NCBI RefSeq assembly: GCF_026342405.1
Contig: NZ_JAPEMU010000001.1
Coordinates: 5,828,001-5,892,000, forward strand
Direction of reading: 5' to 3'
DNA from: Kitasatospora sp. NBC_00240
GTDB lineage: Bacteria; Actinomycetota; Actinomycetes; Streptomycetales; Streptomycetaceae
DNA: 64,000 nucleotides
Both the position numbers and the translations under genes were made by a program. Under the pieces are notes generated by a model, which saw only the letters and a list, made by a program, of their open reading frames with translations, made no database searches and was not told where the DNA came from. This document shows, piece after piece, positions 6,652 to 16,576 of this stretch. The first letter of the stretch is position 1; the number at the start of each line of letters is the position of its first letter.

Positions 6652-9126
6652 TCAGCCGCCGCCGAGGGCGAGCATCCGGTCGACGACCCGGCCCGCGGCG
6701 CCGCCGTCCTCCAGCGCGCAGAAGCGCTCCCGGAAGCCCGCGTACCGCTCGTGGTGCGGCCCGACCGCCGCGGGCAGCGCGGCCAGCGCCCCGACCAGCT
6801 GCTCGGAGCTGCGCAGCAGCGGGCCGGGCGCCTCGGCCTCGAAGTCGAAGTAGAAGCCGCGCAGGGTGTCGCGGTAGTGCTCCAGGTCGTAGGTGAAGAA
6901 CAGCATCGGGCGGCCGGTGATCGCGAAGTCGAACATGATCGACGAGTAGTCGGTGACCAGGACGTCGGCGATCAGCAGCAGCTCCTGGACGTCCGGGTAG
7001 TCGCCGACGTCGTACAGGAAGCCGTCGCCGGCGCCCGGCAGCGGCTCCCGGACGTGCGCGTGCGGGCGGACCAGCAGCACGTGGTCCGCGCCGAGCCGGC
7101 GGCGGGCGGCGTCGACGTCCAGGCGCAGACCCAGGCGGAACCCGTCGCCGTCCTCGCGCTGCTGGTCCTCCCGCCAGGTGGGGGCGTAGAGCACCACCCG
7201 GCGGCCGTCGGGGATGCCGAGCCGGCGGCGGACGGCGGCGGCCGCGGCGGCGTCCGGCCGGGCGAGCACGTCGTTGCGCGGGTAGCCGGACTCCAGGATC
7301 TCGCCCCCGTAGCGGAAGGCCCGGCGCAGGACGGGGGTGGCGAAGGCGCTGGGGGAGACCAGCAGGCTCCAGTGCGGCGACTCCCGGTCCAACTGCTCCA
7401 GGTACCCGCGGTCGGAGAGCCAGGGGTTGTCGACGTCGTGGGCGATCCGCTTGAGCATCGAGCCGTGCCAGGTCTGCACCACCACCTGGCCCTCGCGCCG
7501 CTCCAGGAAGTCGGGGAAGTGCGTGTTGCCGACCAGGTAGCGGCTGGTCGCCAGCGCCTCGTACCACTCGGGGCTCCAGGTCCGGACGGCCCGGACGCCC
7601 GGCGGCACCACGGCCTGGGCGTCGTCGACCGCCCAGAGGTGCTCCAGGGCGGCCCCGCGGCGGGCCAGCTCGCCGTGCACGGCGCGCGGGGAGTCGCTGT
7701 AGCCCCGGCCGCTGAAGACGTCGTAGAGCACGGCCTCGCGCAGCGGCAGGGTCCGGGCCGCCGGGTAGTGGCGGGTGCGCAGCCGCTCCTGGGCGTAGGC
7801 GCTGCGCTCGGCGGGGGCGAGGACGGGTGTGGAGTCCACGATCACGGTGTCGTGCCAGCGGCGCTGGAGGAGTATTCGCTTGCCGCCGGCCTCGGCGGCG
7901 GCGGGCAGGGCGGGCAGCGCGGCGGGGGAGGCGAGCAGCGGGCGCTCGGCGCCGGCGGCGCTCAGCAGCGGCTCCCAGACGCCCTTGCGCAGCGGCAGCG
8001 GCGTCCCGCCGGAGTCGGTGGCGGTGGCCGGCAGGTGGATCCGGAACCGGTCGCCGTCGCCGAGGCTGACCGGGTGGCGCAGCTCGGCGGTGCCGTTGTT
8101 GTGCCGCAGGACGAGTTCCAGCGGGCCGTCGCCGGGCCGCGGGCAGCTGCCGGAGAGCTCGAAGCCGTCGGGGCGGACGGCGATCCGGTCGACGAAGCCG
8201 GCCCCGGGCCGGACGCAGAGCTGGAGCCGGCCGTGCGCCAGGTGCTTGAGGTACAGCACGCGGTCGGGCGCGGTCAGCGGGTACTGCCCGGCGACCGGGC
8301 CGCCGCGCTCGTCCACGGTGAGGATCTCGGTGCCGCCGTCGGGGCGGACCAGCTCCGGCTCCCAGTGTTCGAGGGCCTCGGTGCCGCGGCCCTCGGCGGT
8401 GAACGGGGCGAGCGGCAGTCGCACGCCGAAGGCGCTGCCGGTGGTGCGGACCGGCAGGTCCAGCACGGCGCTGGACTCACGGTGGGTGAGCCGCAGCACG
8501 GTGCCGGCCGGGCAGTGGAGGGACGTCCCGGCCAGCTCGACGCCGCCGTCCACCGGGCGGGCCGAGGTGAGCCGGGCCCGCGGCCGCTCCACCCGCAGCC
8601 GCAGTGCCTCGCCGGAGAAGTACGGCAGGATCCGGACGTCCTCGTCGACCCAGCGGTCCGGCGGGTACTCGCCGGAGCCGCACCAGTGCCGGGTGATCGG
8701 GCCGTGCTGGCGGCGCAGCCGGGCCGGGCGGGGCCGGGTGAACAGGCTGGCGCCGATCCGCCATTCGCCGGCCGCCCAGGTGCCGCCGGTGCGCAGCCGG
8801 CGCGGGTCGACGAGGGCGGTGAAGCCGGACCAGTCGTGGTTGAACAGGGTCTGTGCGCTGTCCTCGGTGACCTCGGGGAGGAACTGCGGGCTGGTCCGTA
8901 CGTTGACGTGCCGCCATCCGCCGATCTGCCGCAGGGTGAGCCAGGTCCGTGCGCTGCCCCGGCGGGAGGTGTCGAGGTCCGAGGGCCGGGCGAAGCCGGT
9001 GAGCTCCAGGCCGGCGTCCGTCCAGTGCGCTCTGAGCAGGCCGAACTCGGGATCGTCCGGCTGCGTCCCGGCCGCGGCCGGGGTGTCCTGGGCGCGCGGG
9101 AGCCCGCGGCGGGTGATGACAGGCAT
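6652..9126 (-). CDS. CDP-glycerol glycerophosphotransferase family protein (TagF-like)
   Basis: An 824-residue protein. The C-terminal ~370 residues form the CDP-glycerol glycerophosphotransferase domain that adds glycerol phosphate during teichoic-acid-type polymer synthesis at the inner membrane face. The conserved QTWHGS motif has its His at about residue 554. Further conserved segments are VLYAPTWRED, LLVRPHAHV and VTDYSSIMFDF. The N-terminal ~400 residues are beta-rich repeats of unknown role, closely matching the middle of the upstream paralog at 9432-13001. It therefore resembles that protein without its N-terminal GT2 domain. It has its own promoter region (9127-9431). Confidence 0.85.
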   Translation of the reverse strand: MPVITRRGLPRAQDTPAAAGTQPDDPEFGLLRAHWTDAGLELTGFARPSDLDTSRRGSARTWLTLRQIGGWRHVNVRTSPQFLPEVTEDSAQTLFNHDWSGFTALVDPRRLRTGGTWAAGEWRIGASLFTRPRPARLRRQHGPITRHWCGSGEYPPDRWVDEDVRILPYFSGEALRLRVERPRARLTSARPVDGGVELAGTSLHCPAGTVLRLTHRESSAVLDLPVRTTGSAFGVRLPLAPFTAEGRGTEALEHWEPELVRPDGGTEILTVDERGGPVAGQYPLTAPDRVLYLKHLAHGRLQLCVRPGAGFVDRIAVRPDGFELSGSCPRPGDGPLELVLRHNNGTAELRHPVSLGDGDRFRIHLPATATDSGGTPLPLRKGVWEPLLSAAGAERPLLASPAALPALPAAAEAGGKRILLQRRWHDTVIVDSTPVLAPAERSAYAQERLRTRHYPAARTLPLREAVLYDVFSGRGYSDSPRAVHGELARRGAALEHLWAVDDAQAVVPPGVRAVRTWSPEWYEALATSRYLVGNTHFPDFLERREGQVVVQTWHGSMLKRIAHDVDNPWLSDRGYLEQLDRESPHWSLLVSPSAFATPVLRRAFRYGGEILESGYPRNDVLARPDAAAAAAVRRRLGIPDGRRVVLYAPTWREDQQREDGDGFRLGLRLDVDAARRRLGADHVLLVRPHAHVREPLPGAGDGFLYDVGDYPDVQELLLIADVLVTDYSSIMFDFAITGRPMLFFTYDLEHYRDTLRGFYFDFEAEAPGPLLRSSEQLVGALAALPAAVGPHHERYAGFRERFCALEDGGAAGRVVDRMLALGGG

Positions 9127-9296
9127 GGGGGAGGCCCTTCATGGCGGCAACCCGGCCGTGGCGGTGGCCGGGGGCCCACCCCTGCCCGGTGCCGGCCGAT
9201 TCCGGTCGGTGCGGGTGGGGGCGTGGGCCGAATTGCCATCCCATACCGGGGGGGCTTGCCGGGTCAACCAGATCTTCCAGGGAATCTCCTGGGAAA

Positions 9297-9308
9297 TTCG
9301 TTAACGAA
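9297..9308. promoter_or_regulatory. 12-bp palindrome in transferase promoter region
   Basis: TTCGTTAACGAA is an exact palindrome in an AT-rich patch about 170 bp upstream of the transferase start at 9126. A candidate operator; no regulator is identified. Confidence 0.4.
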
Positions 9309-9372
9309 ACACATATTCGAGAGCAAATCGGACGTGGACGCCCGGAGCGTGGAAAGAAAGCCCCGGGAACGG

Positions 9373-9409
9373 CGAAGTGCCCGGCGCGACGCACGCACCG
9401 GGCACTTCG
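9373..9409 (-). terminator. Terminator after the GT2-transferase fusion gene
   Basis: A perfect 12-bp stem, arms 9373-9384 and 9398-9409, with a 13-nt loop, 22 bp past the stop codon of the minus-strand gene at 9432-13001. Confidence 0.75.
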
Positions 9410-9431
9410 GGGGGCCTGTTCCGGCCGGGGC

Positions 9432-12400
9432 CTAGGCCTGGTGGCCCAGCAGCCCGTCGACCGCCCGGGCGGCGGCGCCGCCGTCGTCCAGGCCGCAGTA
9501 GGCCTCACGGAAGGCCGTGTAGCGCTCCGCGTGCTCGGCGGCGACCTCGTCGACCCGGCCGAGGGCCGCGACCAGCTCCGCCGAGGTGGCCAGCAGCGGG
9601 CCGGGCGCCTCGGCCTCCAGGTCGAGGCTGAATCCGCGCAGGTTGTCGCGGTAGTGCTCCAGGTCGTACGTGAAGAACAGGATCGGCCGGCCGGTGCCCG
9701 CGAAGTCGAAGACCGCCGACGAGTAGTCGGTGACCAGAACGTCCGCGATCAGCAGCAGGTCCGCCATGTCGGGGTAGCTGCCGACGTCCCAGATGTAGCC
9801 GTTGCCGGCGCCCGGGATCTGTCCGCAGACCAGGTGGTGGCTGCGGACCAGCAGCACCTGGTCGTCGCCGAGCGCGGCCCGGGCCGCGTCCAGGTCCAGC
9901 CGCAGGTCGAGCTGGTAGCCCTCGTCGGGGCGCAGCCGGTCCTCGCGGAAGGTCGGCGCGTACAGCACCACCTTCTTGCCCTCCGGCAGGCCCAGCCGCT
10001 CCCGGACCTGGTCCGCGGTCTTCTCCCGGTCGGCCGCGTACAGGACGTCGTTGCGCGGGGAGCCGACCTCCAGCACCTCGCCCTGGTAGCCGAAGGCCCG
10101 GCGCAGCACCGGCGTGGAGAAGCCGTTGCCGGAGAGCAGCAGGTTCCACTGCGCCACCTCCCGGTCCAGGTCCTTCAGGTAGTTCACATCGGTGAACCAG
10201 ATCTTCTCGAAGTCGTGCCCGATCTGCTTCAGCGGCGTGCCCAGCCAGGTCTGCAGCACCACCTGGCCGGGACGGCGGGTGAAGAACTCCGGCAGGTGCC
10301 CGCTGGTCACCACGTACTTGGCGGTGGCCAGCGCCTCGTACCACTCGGGGCTCGACATCCGCAGCGCCCGGGCCGTGCGGGGCAGCTCGGTCTGCAGGTC
10401 CTCGACGCCCCACAGGTGCTCCAGGTCCGCCCCGCGGCGCACCAGCTCCTCGTGGATCGCCCGCGGCGCGTCGGCGTACTGGCCGCCGGAGGCGAGGTGG
10501 TAGACCACCGCGTCGCGCACCGGCCGCCGCTGGGCGGCCGGGTAGTCGGTCAGGCGCAGCTGCCGCAGCCGGAACGCGCTGGCCTCCTCGGGCAGCAGCG
10601 CGGAGTGCGACTCCAGCGAGAGGCCGTCGTGGCGGCGGCGCTCCAGCGTGATCCGCTTGCCGCGGGAGTCGACGTCCAGCGGGAGCGCCGACCAGCAGGA
10701 CGGGGCGACCAGGGCCCGCGGCCACTGCTCCCCGACCGGGGCGCCGGCCGGGCGGAAGAAGACGTCCCAGGTGCCGAGGACCAGCGGCACCCGGCCGGCG
10801 AAGGAGGCGGTCGGGACGGTCGGCAGCGCGGTGCTGAAGCGGCCCTCGGAGATCTCCACCGGGTAGGCGTGCTCCTCCTCCAGCCACTCGTGGCGCACCA
10901 CCAGCTCGTAGTGGTGCGCGCCGGGCAGCGGGAAGCTGCCGCTGAGCAGGAAGCCGTCCTCGCCGCGGGCGGTGATCGCCTCCACCACGGGCTGCAGCAC
11001 CTGGTCCGCGAACTGCAGGTTGCCGGTCGGGGAGGGCTTGGAGTAGAGCGCGCGGCGCGGCTGCCCCGGCTGGGCGGCCAGCGCCAGGTCGATGTGGACG
11101 AGCGGCAGGCGGTCGTCGGTGGCCAGCGGGAGCACGGCGCCGTCGGCCAGCTCCAGCGCGGCGTCCCAGGTGTCCCGGGTCCGGGTCTCGGCGGCCGGGT
11201 CGAGGGCGGCCCAGGCCTGCCGGACCTCGGTCAGCGCCGCCGTCCCGAAGTTCGCGGTGAACGGCTGGGCCAGGCCGACCGGGACGCCCAGCTCCAGCGG
11301 GAGGAGCAGCGAGCGGTCCGACTCGACGTGGGTGAGGCGCAGCCGGGCGCCGGCCAGCTCGGGCCCGGAGCGGGCCGCGCCGGCGATCTCGACCTCCCCG
11401 TTCCCGGCGCTCAGCCCGGTCACCCGGGCCCGGACGGTCTCCACACGCAGGTGGACGAAGGTGTCCTTGACCCAGGGTACGATCCGGACGTCCTGCTCGA
11501 CCCAGTGGGCGGGCAGGTAGGCCGCGGTGTCGCTCCGGCCGCCGGAGACCCGGCCCTTGTAGACGCCGCCCTTGCCGGCGCCGGCGACCAGCACCCGCCA
11601 GGTGCCGTCCTTCCAGCGCCCGCGGTGCTTGAGCCGCTTCGGGTCGACGGAGGCGCTGAAGCCCGCCCAGTCGCAGCTGTACAGGTCGTGCGTGGTGCCG
11701 AAGGTGGCCTCCGGGCTGTACTGCGCCTTGGTCTGCACGGCGAGCACCCGCCGGCCCTTGGCCTCGCGCAGCACCAGGACCTTGATCATGTCGTGCTTGT
11801 TCTCGGCGCCCAGGTGCTCGGGGTAGGCGTGCCCGGTGAGCTCCAGCTTGCCGTCCACCCACGCCGAGCTGTACAGCCGGCTGCGCATGACCAGCGAGTT
11901 CTCCAGCCGCAGCACGTCGGCCGGCACGCTTTTGCGGCCACCGCGCAGGAAGGGGTAGTCGGCGTACGGGCGGAGCAGACCGCGTGCGGGGGCGGCGCCG
12001 TGGCTGCCGGCCTCGAACTCCAGCTGCTCGACGAACTCGTCGATCCGGCCCTGCAGGGTCAGGAAGTACTTCAGCCGCAGCGGGGCGCGCAGCTTGCGGA
12101 TCTTCTCCGGGCCGATCGCGCGGAGCAGCCGGCTGACGCTCTCCTGGTAGGCGTCGCGGTAGTCCTGGTCGCCGTCGATCACGGACCGGAAGAACATCGG
12201 GATCTCCTCGACGAGGGTGTTCTCGTCGTAGGAGCGCAGGTACTTCGCGAAGCGCGGCTCGCTGCGCCCGAGCAGCCACCGGCGGACCAGCTCGACCGAC
12301 TTGACGCGGTCGGTGAGCCCCTTCGGGTTGGTCCGCATCTGGGTGATCGACATCTCGCCGACCTCGCGCTCGCGCCAGTGGTAGATCGGCTCGGAGAGCA

Positions 12401-13001
12401 CGTCCACGCTGCGCGCGAGGTAGTGGTGCGGCACGCTGACCGGGGCGTCCTCGTACAGGATGCCCTCGGGGTAGAGGATGCCGGCCTCGTCGAAGAAGGA
12501 GCGGCGGTACACCTTGTTCCAGGCGGTGCGGTCGGTGACCAGCGCCGGGATCTCGGTGATGTGGGTCTTGAGCCGGGTCTCCTTGAAGGGCTTCCGGTGC
12601 CCGCCGGACGGGTAGTACCCGACGGCCCGGAAGCGCAGCACGTTGCCGGTCGCGAAGTCGGAGCCGGTCTCGTCGAGCGTGTTGATCATCAGCTCGTACG
12701 CGCTCGGCGGCATCGAGTCGTCGCTGTCGACGAAGCAGAGGAACTCGGTGCCCTCGGTCAGGTTGCGGATGCCCGTGTTGCGGGCGGCGCCGAGACCCTT
12801 GTTGACCTGCTGGACCAGCCGGAACCGGGAGTCCTTGGCCGCATAGGCCCGGGCGAGCGCAGCGCTGCCGTCCTTGGAGCCGTCGTCGACCATGACGACC
12901 TCGAAGTCCTCGAAGGTCTGGGCGGCGATCGAATCGAGGCATTCCACCAGGTAGCGCTCGACGTTGTAGATCGGGACGACGATGGAGAGGCGGGGGGCCA
13001 T
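9432..13001 (-). CDS. Bifunctional GT2 glycosyltransferase / CDP-glycerol glycerophosphotransferase
   Basis: An 1189-residue fusion. Residues 1 to ~240 are a GT-A family 2 glycosyltransferase with the nucleotide-binding start LSIVVPIYNVERYLVECL and the metal-binding FVDSDDS. A helical stretch and beta-rich repeats follow (~345-800). The CDP-glycerol glycerophosphotransferase domain occupies ~810-1180, with VLYAPTFRED, LLVRSHH and VTDYSSAVFDF. The fusion suggests building of a glycosylated glycerol-phosphate wall polymer. Oddity: the QTWHGT motif reads QTWLGT, with Leu920 where the presumed catalytic His is expected; its paralog downstream keeps His. The start ATG follows a modest purine-rich stretch. 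Confidence 0.87.
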   Translation of the reverse strand: MAPRLSIVVPIYNVERYLVECLDSIAAQTFEDFEVVMVDDGSKDGSAALARAYAAKDSRFRLVQQVNKGLGAARNTGIRNLTEGTEFLCFVDSDDSMPPSAYELMINTLDETGSDFATGNVLRFRAVGYYPSGGHRKPFKETRLKTHITEIPALVTDRTAWNKVYRRSFFDEAGILYPEGILYEDAPVSVPHHYLARSVDVLSEPIYHWREREVGEMSITQMRTNPKGLTDRVKSVELVRRWLLGRSEPRFAKYLRSYDENTLVEEIPMFFRSVIDGDQDYRDAYQESVSRLLRAIGPEKIRKLRAPLRLKYFLTLQGRIDEFVEQLEFEAGSHGAAPARGLLRPYADYPFLRGGRKSVPADVLRLENSLVMRSRLYSSAWVDGKLELTGHAYPEHLGAENKHDMIKVLVLREAKGRRVLAVQTKAQYSPEATFGTTHDLYSCDWAGFSASVDPKRLKHRGRWKDGTWRVLVAGAGKGGVYKGRVSGGRSDTAAYLPAHWVEQDVRIVPWVKDTFVHLRVETVRARVTGLSAGNGEVEIAGAARSGPELAGARLRLTHVESDRSLLLPLELGVPVGLAQPFTANFGTAALTEVRQAWAALDPAAETRTRDTWDAALELADGAVLPLATDDRLPLVHIDLALAAQPGQPRRALYSKPSPTGNLQFADQVLQPVVEAITARGEDGFLLSGSFPLPGAHHYELVVRHEWLEEEHAYPVEISEGRFSTALPTVPTASFAGRVPLVLGTWDVFFRPAGAPVGEQWPRALVAPSCWSALPLDVDSRGKRITLERRRHDGLSLESHSALLPEEASAFRLRQLRLTDYPAAQRRPVRDAVVYHLASGGQYADAPRAIHEELVRRGADLEHLWGVEDLQTELPRTARALRMSSPEWYEALATAKYVVTSGHLPEFFTRRPGQVVLQTWLGTPLKQIGHDFEKIWFTDVNYLKDLDREVAQWNLLLSGNGFSTPVLRRAFGYQGEVLEVGSPRNDVLYAADREKTADQVRERLGLPEGKKVVLYAPTFREDRLRPDEGYQLDLRLDLDAARAALGDDQVLLVRSHHLVCGQIPGAGNGYIWDVGSYPDMADLLLIADVLVTDYSSAVFDFAGTGRPILFFTYDLEHYRDNLRGFSLDLEAEAPGPLLATSAELVAALGRVDEVAAEHAERYTAFREAYCGLDDGGAAARAVDGLLGHQA

Positions 13002-13282
13002 CGGCTACGCGGGCCTTTCATTGGGGGGTGGAACCACGACCGCGCGCACGGGCGGCGGCCGTGAGCTGTTCCGGCTGCACACGTGCGGCCGATCCTACCG
13101 TCCGGCCCTCGCCGGTCCGGTGGCCCGACGCCGGTCACCAGGCGCGGATGGGGTCGGGGCGCCGCGCGGCGGTTACTCTGCCGCCTGGCGCGCGATCGCC
13201 GCCGCGCGCCTCCCCGCGTGCTTCCCCGCCTGCCGCCCGGCCGGACCCCCGACCCGGCAGCCACCCCTGGAATGATTGTCAG

Positions 13283-14287
13283 ATGCCCCGTTTCAGCGTG
13301 ATCGTCCCCGTCCACCAGGTGGAGGCCTACCTGGCCGAGTGCCTCGACTCGGTGCTCACGCAGTCCTCCGCGGACTTCGAGCTGATCGCGGTGGACGACC
13401 GCTCCCCGGACGGCTGCGGCGCGATCCTCGACGCGACCGCCGACCGCGACCGCCGGGTGCGGGTGCTCCACCTGCCGGAGAACGTGGGCCTGGGCCGCGC
13501 CCGCAACGCCGGCCTCGACCTGGCCACCGGCGACTACGTGCTCTTCCTCGACAGCGACGACACCTTCACCCCGGGCCTGCTCGCGGCCGTCGACGAGCGC
13601 CTGCGCCGCTGCGAGGACCCGGACGTCCTGGTCTACGACTACGCCCGTACCTACCCCGACGGCCGGGTGGTCCGGGCCGCCTCCGCCGCCGTGATGGGCC
13701 GCCCCGGCCCCGAGGTCTTCGACCTGGACCAGCGCCCCGACCTGCTGGAGCTGCTGCAGGTGGTCTGGAACAAGGCCTACCGCCGTGACTACGTCACCGC
13801 GCAGGGCCTGACCTTCCCGGCGGGCTACTACGAGGACACCCCCTGGACCTACCCGGCGCTGCTCGCGGCCGGCCGGATCACCCTCCTCGACCAGGTCGGC
13901 GTGCACTACCGCCAGCGCCAGGAGGGCGGCAACATCCTCGCCACCCCCAGCCGCAAGCACTTCGACGTCTTCGCCCAGTACGACCTCGTCTTCGCCTTCC
14001 TCGACCGCCGCCCCGACCTGGACCACTGGCGGCCGGTGGTCTTCGGGCGGATGCTGCACCACCTCAACACCGTGGTCAGCCGGGCCGGGCGGATCCCGCC
14101 CCGCGACCGCCGGGAGTTCTTCCGCCGCGCCGCCGAGCACTGCGCCCGGCTCCGCCCGGCCGGCTACCGGCCCCCCGGCGGCGTGGACGGCGTCCGGACC
14201 GAGTTGCTCAGCCAGGGCCGCTACACCGGCTACCAGGCGGTCCGGGCACTCGCCCGCACCCGCCGGCTGGTGGCCCGGGGCGCCTGA
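13283..14287 (+). CDS. Family 2 glycosyltransferase
   Basis: A 334-residue GT-A enzyme expected to transfer a sugar from a nucleotide sugar at the cytoplasmic membrane face. It opens with FSVIVPVHQVEAYLAECLDS and carries the metal-binding FLDSDDT at about residue 90. It resembles the N-terminal GT2 domain of the divergent fusion protein (9432-13001), so the two likely serve the same wall-polymer pathway. The ATG at 13283 fits the GT2 fold start exactly; the frame extends upstream only as Arg/Pro-rich sequence. Donor and acceptor are unknown. Confidence 0.85.
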   Translation: MPRFSVIVPVHQVEAYLAECLDSVLTQSSADFELIAVDDRSPDGCGAILDATADRDRRVRVLHLPENVGLGRARNAGLDLATGDYVLFLDSDDTFTPGLLAAVDERLRRCEDPDVLVYDYARTYPDGRVVRAASAAVMGRPGPEVFDLDQRPDLLELLQVVWNKAYRRDYVTAQGLTFPAGYYEDTPWTYPALLAAGRITLLDQVGVHYRQRQEGGNILATPSRKHFDVFAQYDLVFAFLDRRPDLDHWRPVVFGRMLHHLNTVVSRAGRIPPRDRREFFRRAAEHCARLRPAGYRPPGGVDGVRTELLSQGRYTGYQAVRALARTRRLVARGA

Positions 14288-14383
14288 GCCGCTCCGGGCG
14301 GCCCGGGCGGTATAACGGGGACGGACCGCCGCCCCGGCCGCCCGCTTCCGGCCGCCCCGACCCGAGACAGGTAGCCCCGCGTC

Positions 14384-15331
14384 GTGGAATTCCTCACCCG
14401 TCTCCCGGTGGTCGGACCGCTTGTGGCCCGGGTGCTGCGCAGCCGGCCCTACCGGGTCTACGAGCACTTCACCGCCACCAAGGGCAACCGGCTGGCCGGG
14501 GCGATCACCTTCTTCGGCTTCCTCGCGCTGTTCCCGCTGCTCACCGTCGCGCTGGCGATCGCCGTCGCGGCGCTCACCCCGGGGCGGGTCGAGGAGCTCC
14601 AGAAGCGCATCGCGGACCAGCTGCCCGGCCTGTCCGACTCGCTCGACCTGAACGCGCTGGTCGCCAACGCCGGCACGGTCGGGGCGATCAGCGGTGTCCT
14701 GCTGCTGCTCTCCGGCCTCGGCTGGGTCGACACCATGCGCGGCGCGATCCGGGACGTCTGGCTGCTGCCGGAGGAGACCGCCAACCCGGTGCTGCGCAAG
14801 GCCTGGGACTGCCTGGTGCTGTTCGGCCTCGGCCTGGTCAGCCTGTTCTCGCTGGCCGCCTCCGCGGCCGGCACCACCCTCGCCGGGAAGATCGCCGACC
14901 AACTCGGGCTGGACCGCGGCGGCCCCGGCGGCTACCTGCTCAGCGCCGTCGGCCTGCTGATCGCGATCGCCTCCGACATGGTGCTGTTCGCCTACCTGCT
15001 GGCGCCCTTCCCCCGGATCACCGACCAGCGCCGGCGCAGTCTGGTCGAGGGCGCGCTGATCGGCGCGGTCGGCTTCGAGCTGCTCAAGCTGCTGCTCGCC
15101 TCCTACCTGGGCTCGGTGGCCGGCAGGAGCCTGTACGGGGCCTTCGGCGTCCCGGTGGCCCTGCTGCTGTGGATCAACTTCGTCTGCCGGCTGCTGATGT
15201 ACTGCGTCTCCTGGACGGCGCTGGCCGACCCCGAGGCCGCCCGCGAGCGGGCCAGGGAGCACGCCCGGCGGGCCCTGGCCGCCGTGGACGAGGACCGGGC
15301 CGGCGCGGCCGGCGGGGCCGCCCAGCCCTAG
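14384..15331 (+). CDS. YihY/BrkB family inner-membrane protein
   Basis: A 315-residue polytopic membrane protein with about six helices and the typical YihY start region (RVYEHFTATKGNRLAGAITFFGF). Members were once called ribonuclease BN or virulence factor BrkB, but a nuclease role is not supported for this family and the function is unsettled. Start is GTG at 14384. A TATAAC -10-like element lies at 14311-14316, some 70 bp upstream. The C-terminus is a charged Ala/Arg tail after the last helix. Confidence 0.87.
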   Translation: MEFLTRLPVVGPLVARVLRSRPYRVYEHFTATKGNRLAGAITFFGFLALFPLLTVALAIAVAALTPGRVEELQKRIADQLPGLSDSLDLNALVANAGTVGAISGVLLLLSGLGWVDTMRGAIRDVWLLPEETANPVLRKAWDCLVLFGLGLVSLFSLAASAAGTTLAGKIADQLGLDRGGPGGYLLSAVGLLIAIASDMVLFAYLLAPFPRITDQRRRSLVEGALIGAVGFELLKLLLASYLGSVAGRSLYGAFGVPVALLLWINFVCRLLMYCVSWTALADPEAARERAREHARRALAAVDEDRAGAAGGAAQP

Positions 15332-15592
15332 CCCCTCGTCCAGCCCTCCCCGCGCCGCCCGGACGCCGCGAAGGCCGTTCCCGGGCACCTCCCGGCCGGT
15401 CCACAGGCGGCTTCCGGGCTCCTCCCGGGGTGGCCCCGCGGGGGCGTCCGGACGGAATAAAAGCGAGCCGCCCGTATCTCTCGCACAGAGTCGAACAAGT
15501 GACTAGGCTCACACCTCACTGCCGGCCCCACTTCAGTGTCAGCAGGCAGCAGCGGCCACCCCGCTCACCGCAGTCACCTGGAGATTCCCGTG

Positions 15593-16525
15593 ATGAGCGC
15601 CGATCCCCACACCATGAATCCGGTGCGCCCCACCCCCCGGCGCCTGGATGACGTCCCCGGCTGGTTCTGGCCCGTCGACCAACTGCTCTTCACCAGGATC
15701 CTGGAAGGGCAGACCGACGCCGACACCACCGGTGACCTGCTGGAACTCGGAACCTACCTGGGCCGGAGCGCGATCCTGATCGGCCGGCACCTGCAGGCGG
15801 GCGAGTCCTTCACCATCTGTGACCTGTTCGACTCGGACGCGCCCGACGAGGCCAACTCCGACGAGATGTCCATGTCGTACCGCAAGACCCTGACCAGGCA
15901 GGCCTTCGAGGCCAACTACCTGGCCTTCCACCCGGAGCTCCCGACCGTCGTCCAGGCGCCCACCTCGGTGCTGCAGGACGGCCGGGTCGCCGCGGAGAGC
16001 TGCCGCTTCGTCCACATCGACGCCTCGCACCTGTACGAGCACGTCGCCGGGGACGTCCAGGTCGCCCGCGCGGCCCTGGGCAAGAACGGCGTGGTGGTCT
16101 TCGACGACTACCGCTCCGCGCACACCCCGGGGACGGCCGCCGCGGTCTGGGAGGCCGTCTTCAGCCACGGGCTGCGGCCGGTCTGCCTGAGCCCCGAGAA
16201 GTTCTACGGCACCTGGGGCGATCCGGCCGTGCTCCAGGAGATGCTGCTCGGCCACGACTGGACGGGCGAGGGCTGGGACCTCAGCCGCGACACGCTGGCC
16301 GGCGGCGAGGTGCTGCGGCTGTCCGGCAAGGGCCTCAACCTGGCCGACCCCGAGGTCAGGGCCAGGGCGGCCGCCCGCCCCGCCGTCGCCCGGTCCGCCG
16401 CCCGCGGGCCCGTCCCGGGGCCCCGCTCGGTCGGCCGCCGGCTGGCCATCGACCTGCTGCCCCCGATGGCCACCCGGGCGGTCCGCCGCCGGCTGCAGGC
16501 CGCCCGGGACCGCAGGGCGGGCTGA
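15593..16525 (+). CDS. Class I SAM-dependent methyltransferase (TylF/Methyltransf_24 type)
   Basis: A 310-residue protein. The SAM-binding motif is LLELGTYLGRSAILIGRHL (about residues 45-63), followed by the acidic strand FTICDLFDSD and the metal-ligand-like segment FVHIDASHLYEHVAGDVQ and VVFDDY. This matches class I O-methyltransferases of the cephalosporin hydroxylase/TylF-like group. Substrate is unknown. GGAG at 15580-15583 serves either GTG 15590 or ATG 15593. The last ~60 residues are Ala/Arg-rich and probably not part of the fold. It ends at a strong bidirectional terminator. Confidence 0.8.
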   Translation: MSADPHTMNPVRPTPRRLDDVPGWFWPVDQLLFTRILEGQTDADTTGDLLELGTYLGRSAILIGRHLQAGESFTICDLFDSDAPDEANSDEMSMSYRKTLTRQAFEANYLAFHPELPTVVQAPTSVLQDGRVAAESCRFVHIDASHLYEHVAGDVQVARAALGKNGVVVFDDYRSAHTPGTAAAVWEAVFSHGLRPVCLSPEKFYGTWGDPAVLQEMLLGHDWTGEGWDLSRDTLAGGEVLRLSGKGLNLADPEVRARAAARPAVARSAARGPVPGPRSVGRRLAIDLLPPMATRAVRRRLQAARDRRAG

Positions 16526-16576
16526 CCCCGCCTCGGCGGCGGTACGGCCGCCGACCCCCTGCACACCGGATCGAAA

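Larger units (their letters stand above)
9127..9431. other. Intergenic region between the two transferase genes (305 bp)
   Basis: No gene is supported. It contains the terminator of the upstream gene (9373-9409) and an unusually AT-rich stretch at about 9265-9340 for this genome. That stretch includes the perfect 12-bp palindrome TTCGTTAACGAA at 9297-9308 and a nearby imperfect dyad (TTCCAGG/CCTGGGAA). It probably holds the promoter of the 824-residue transferase gene. Confidence 0.6.

Noticed and set aside
9141..13064. Very long plus-strand ORF opposite the GT2-transferase fusion
   Set aside because: A high-GC antisense shadow: Val/Gly/Leu/Arg-rich, no domains, no ribosome-binding site, fully covered by the real minus-strand gene.
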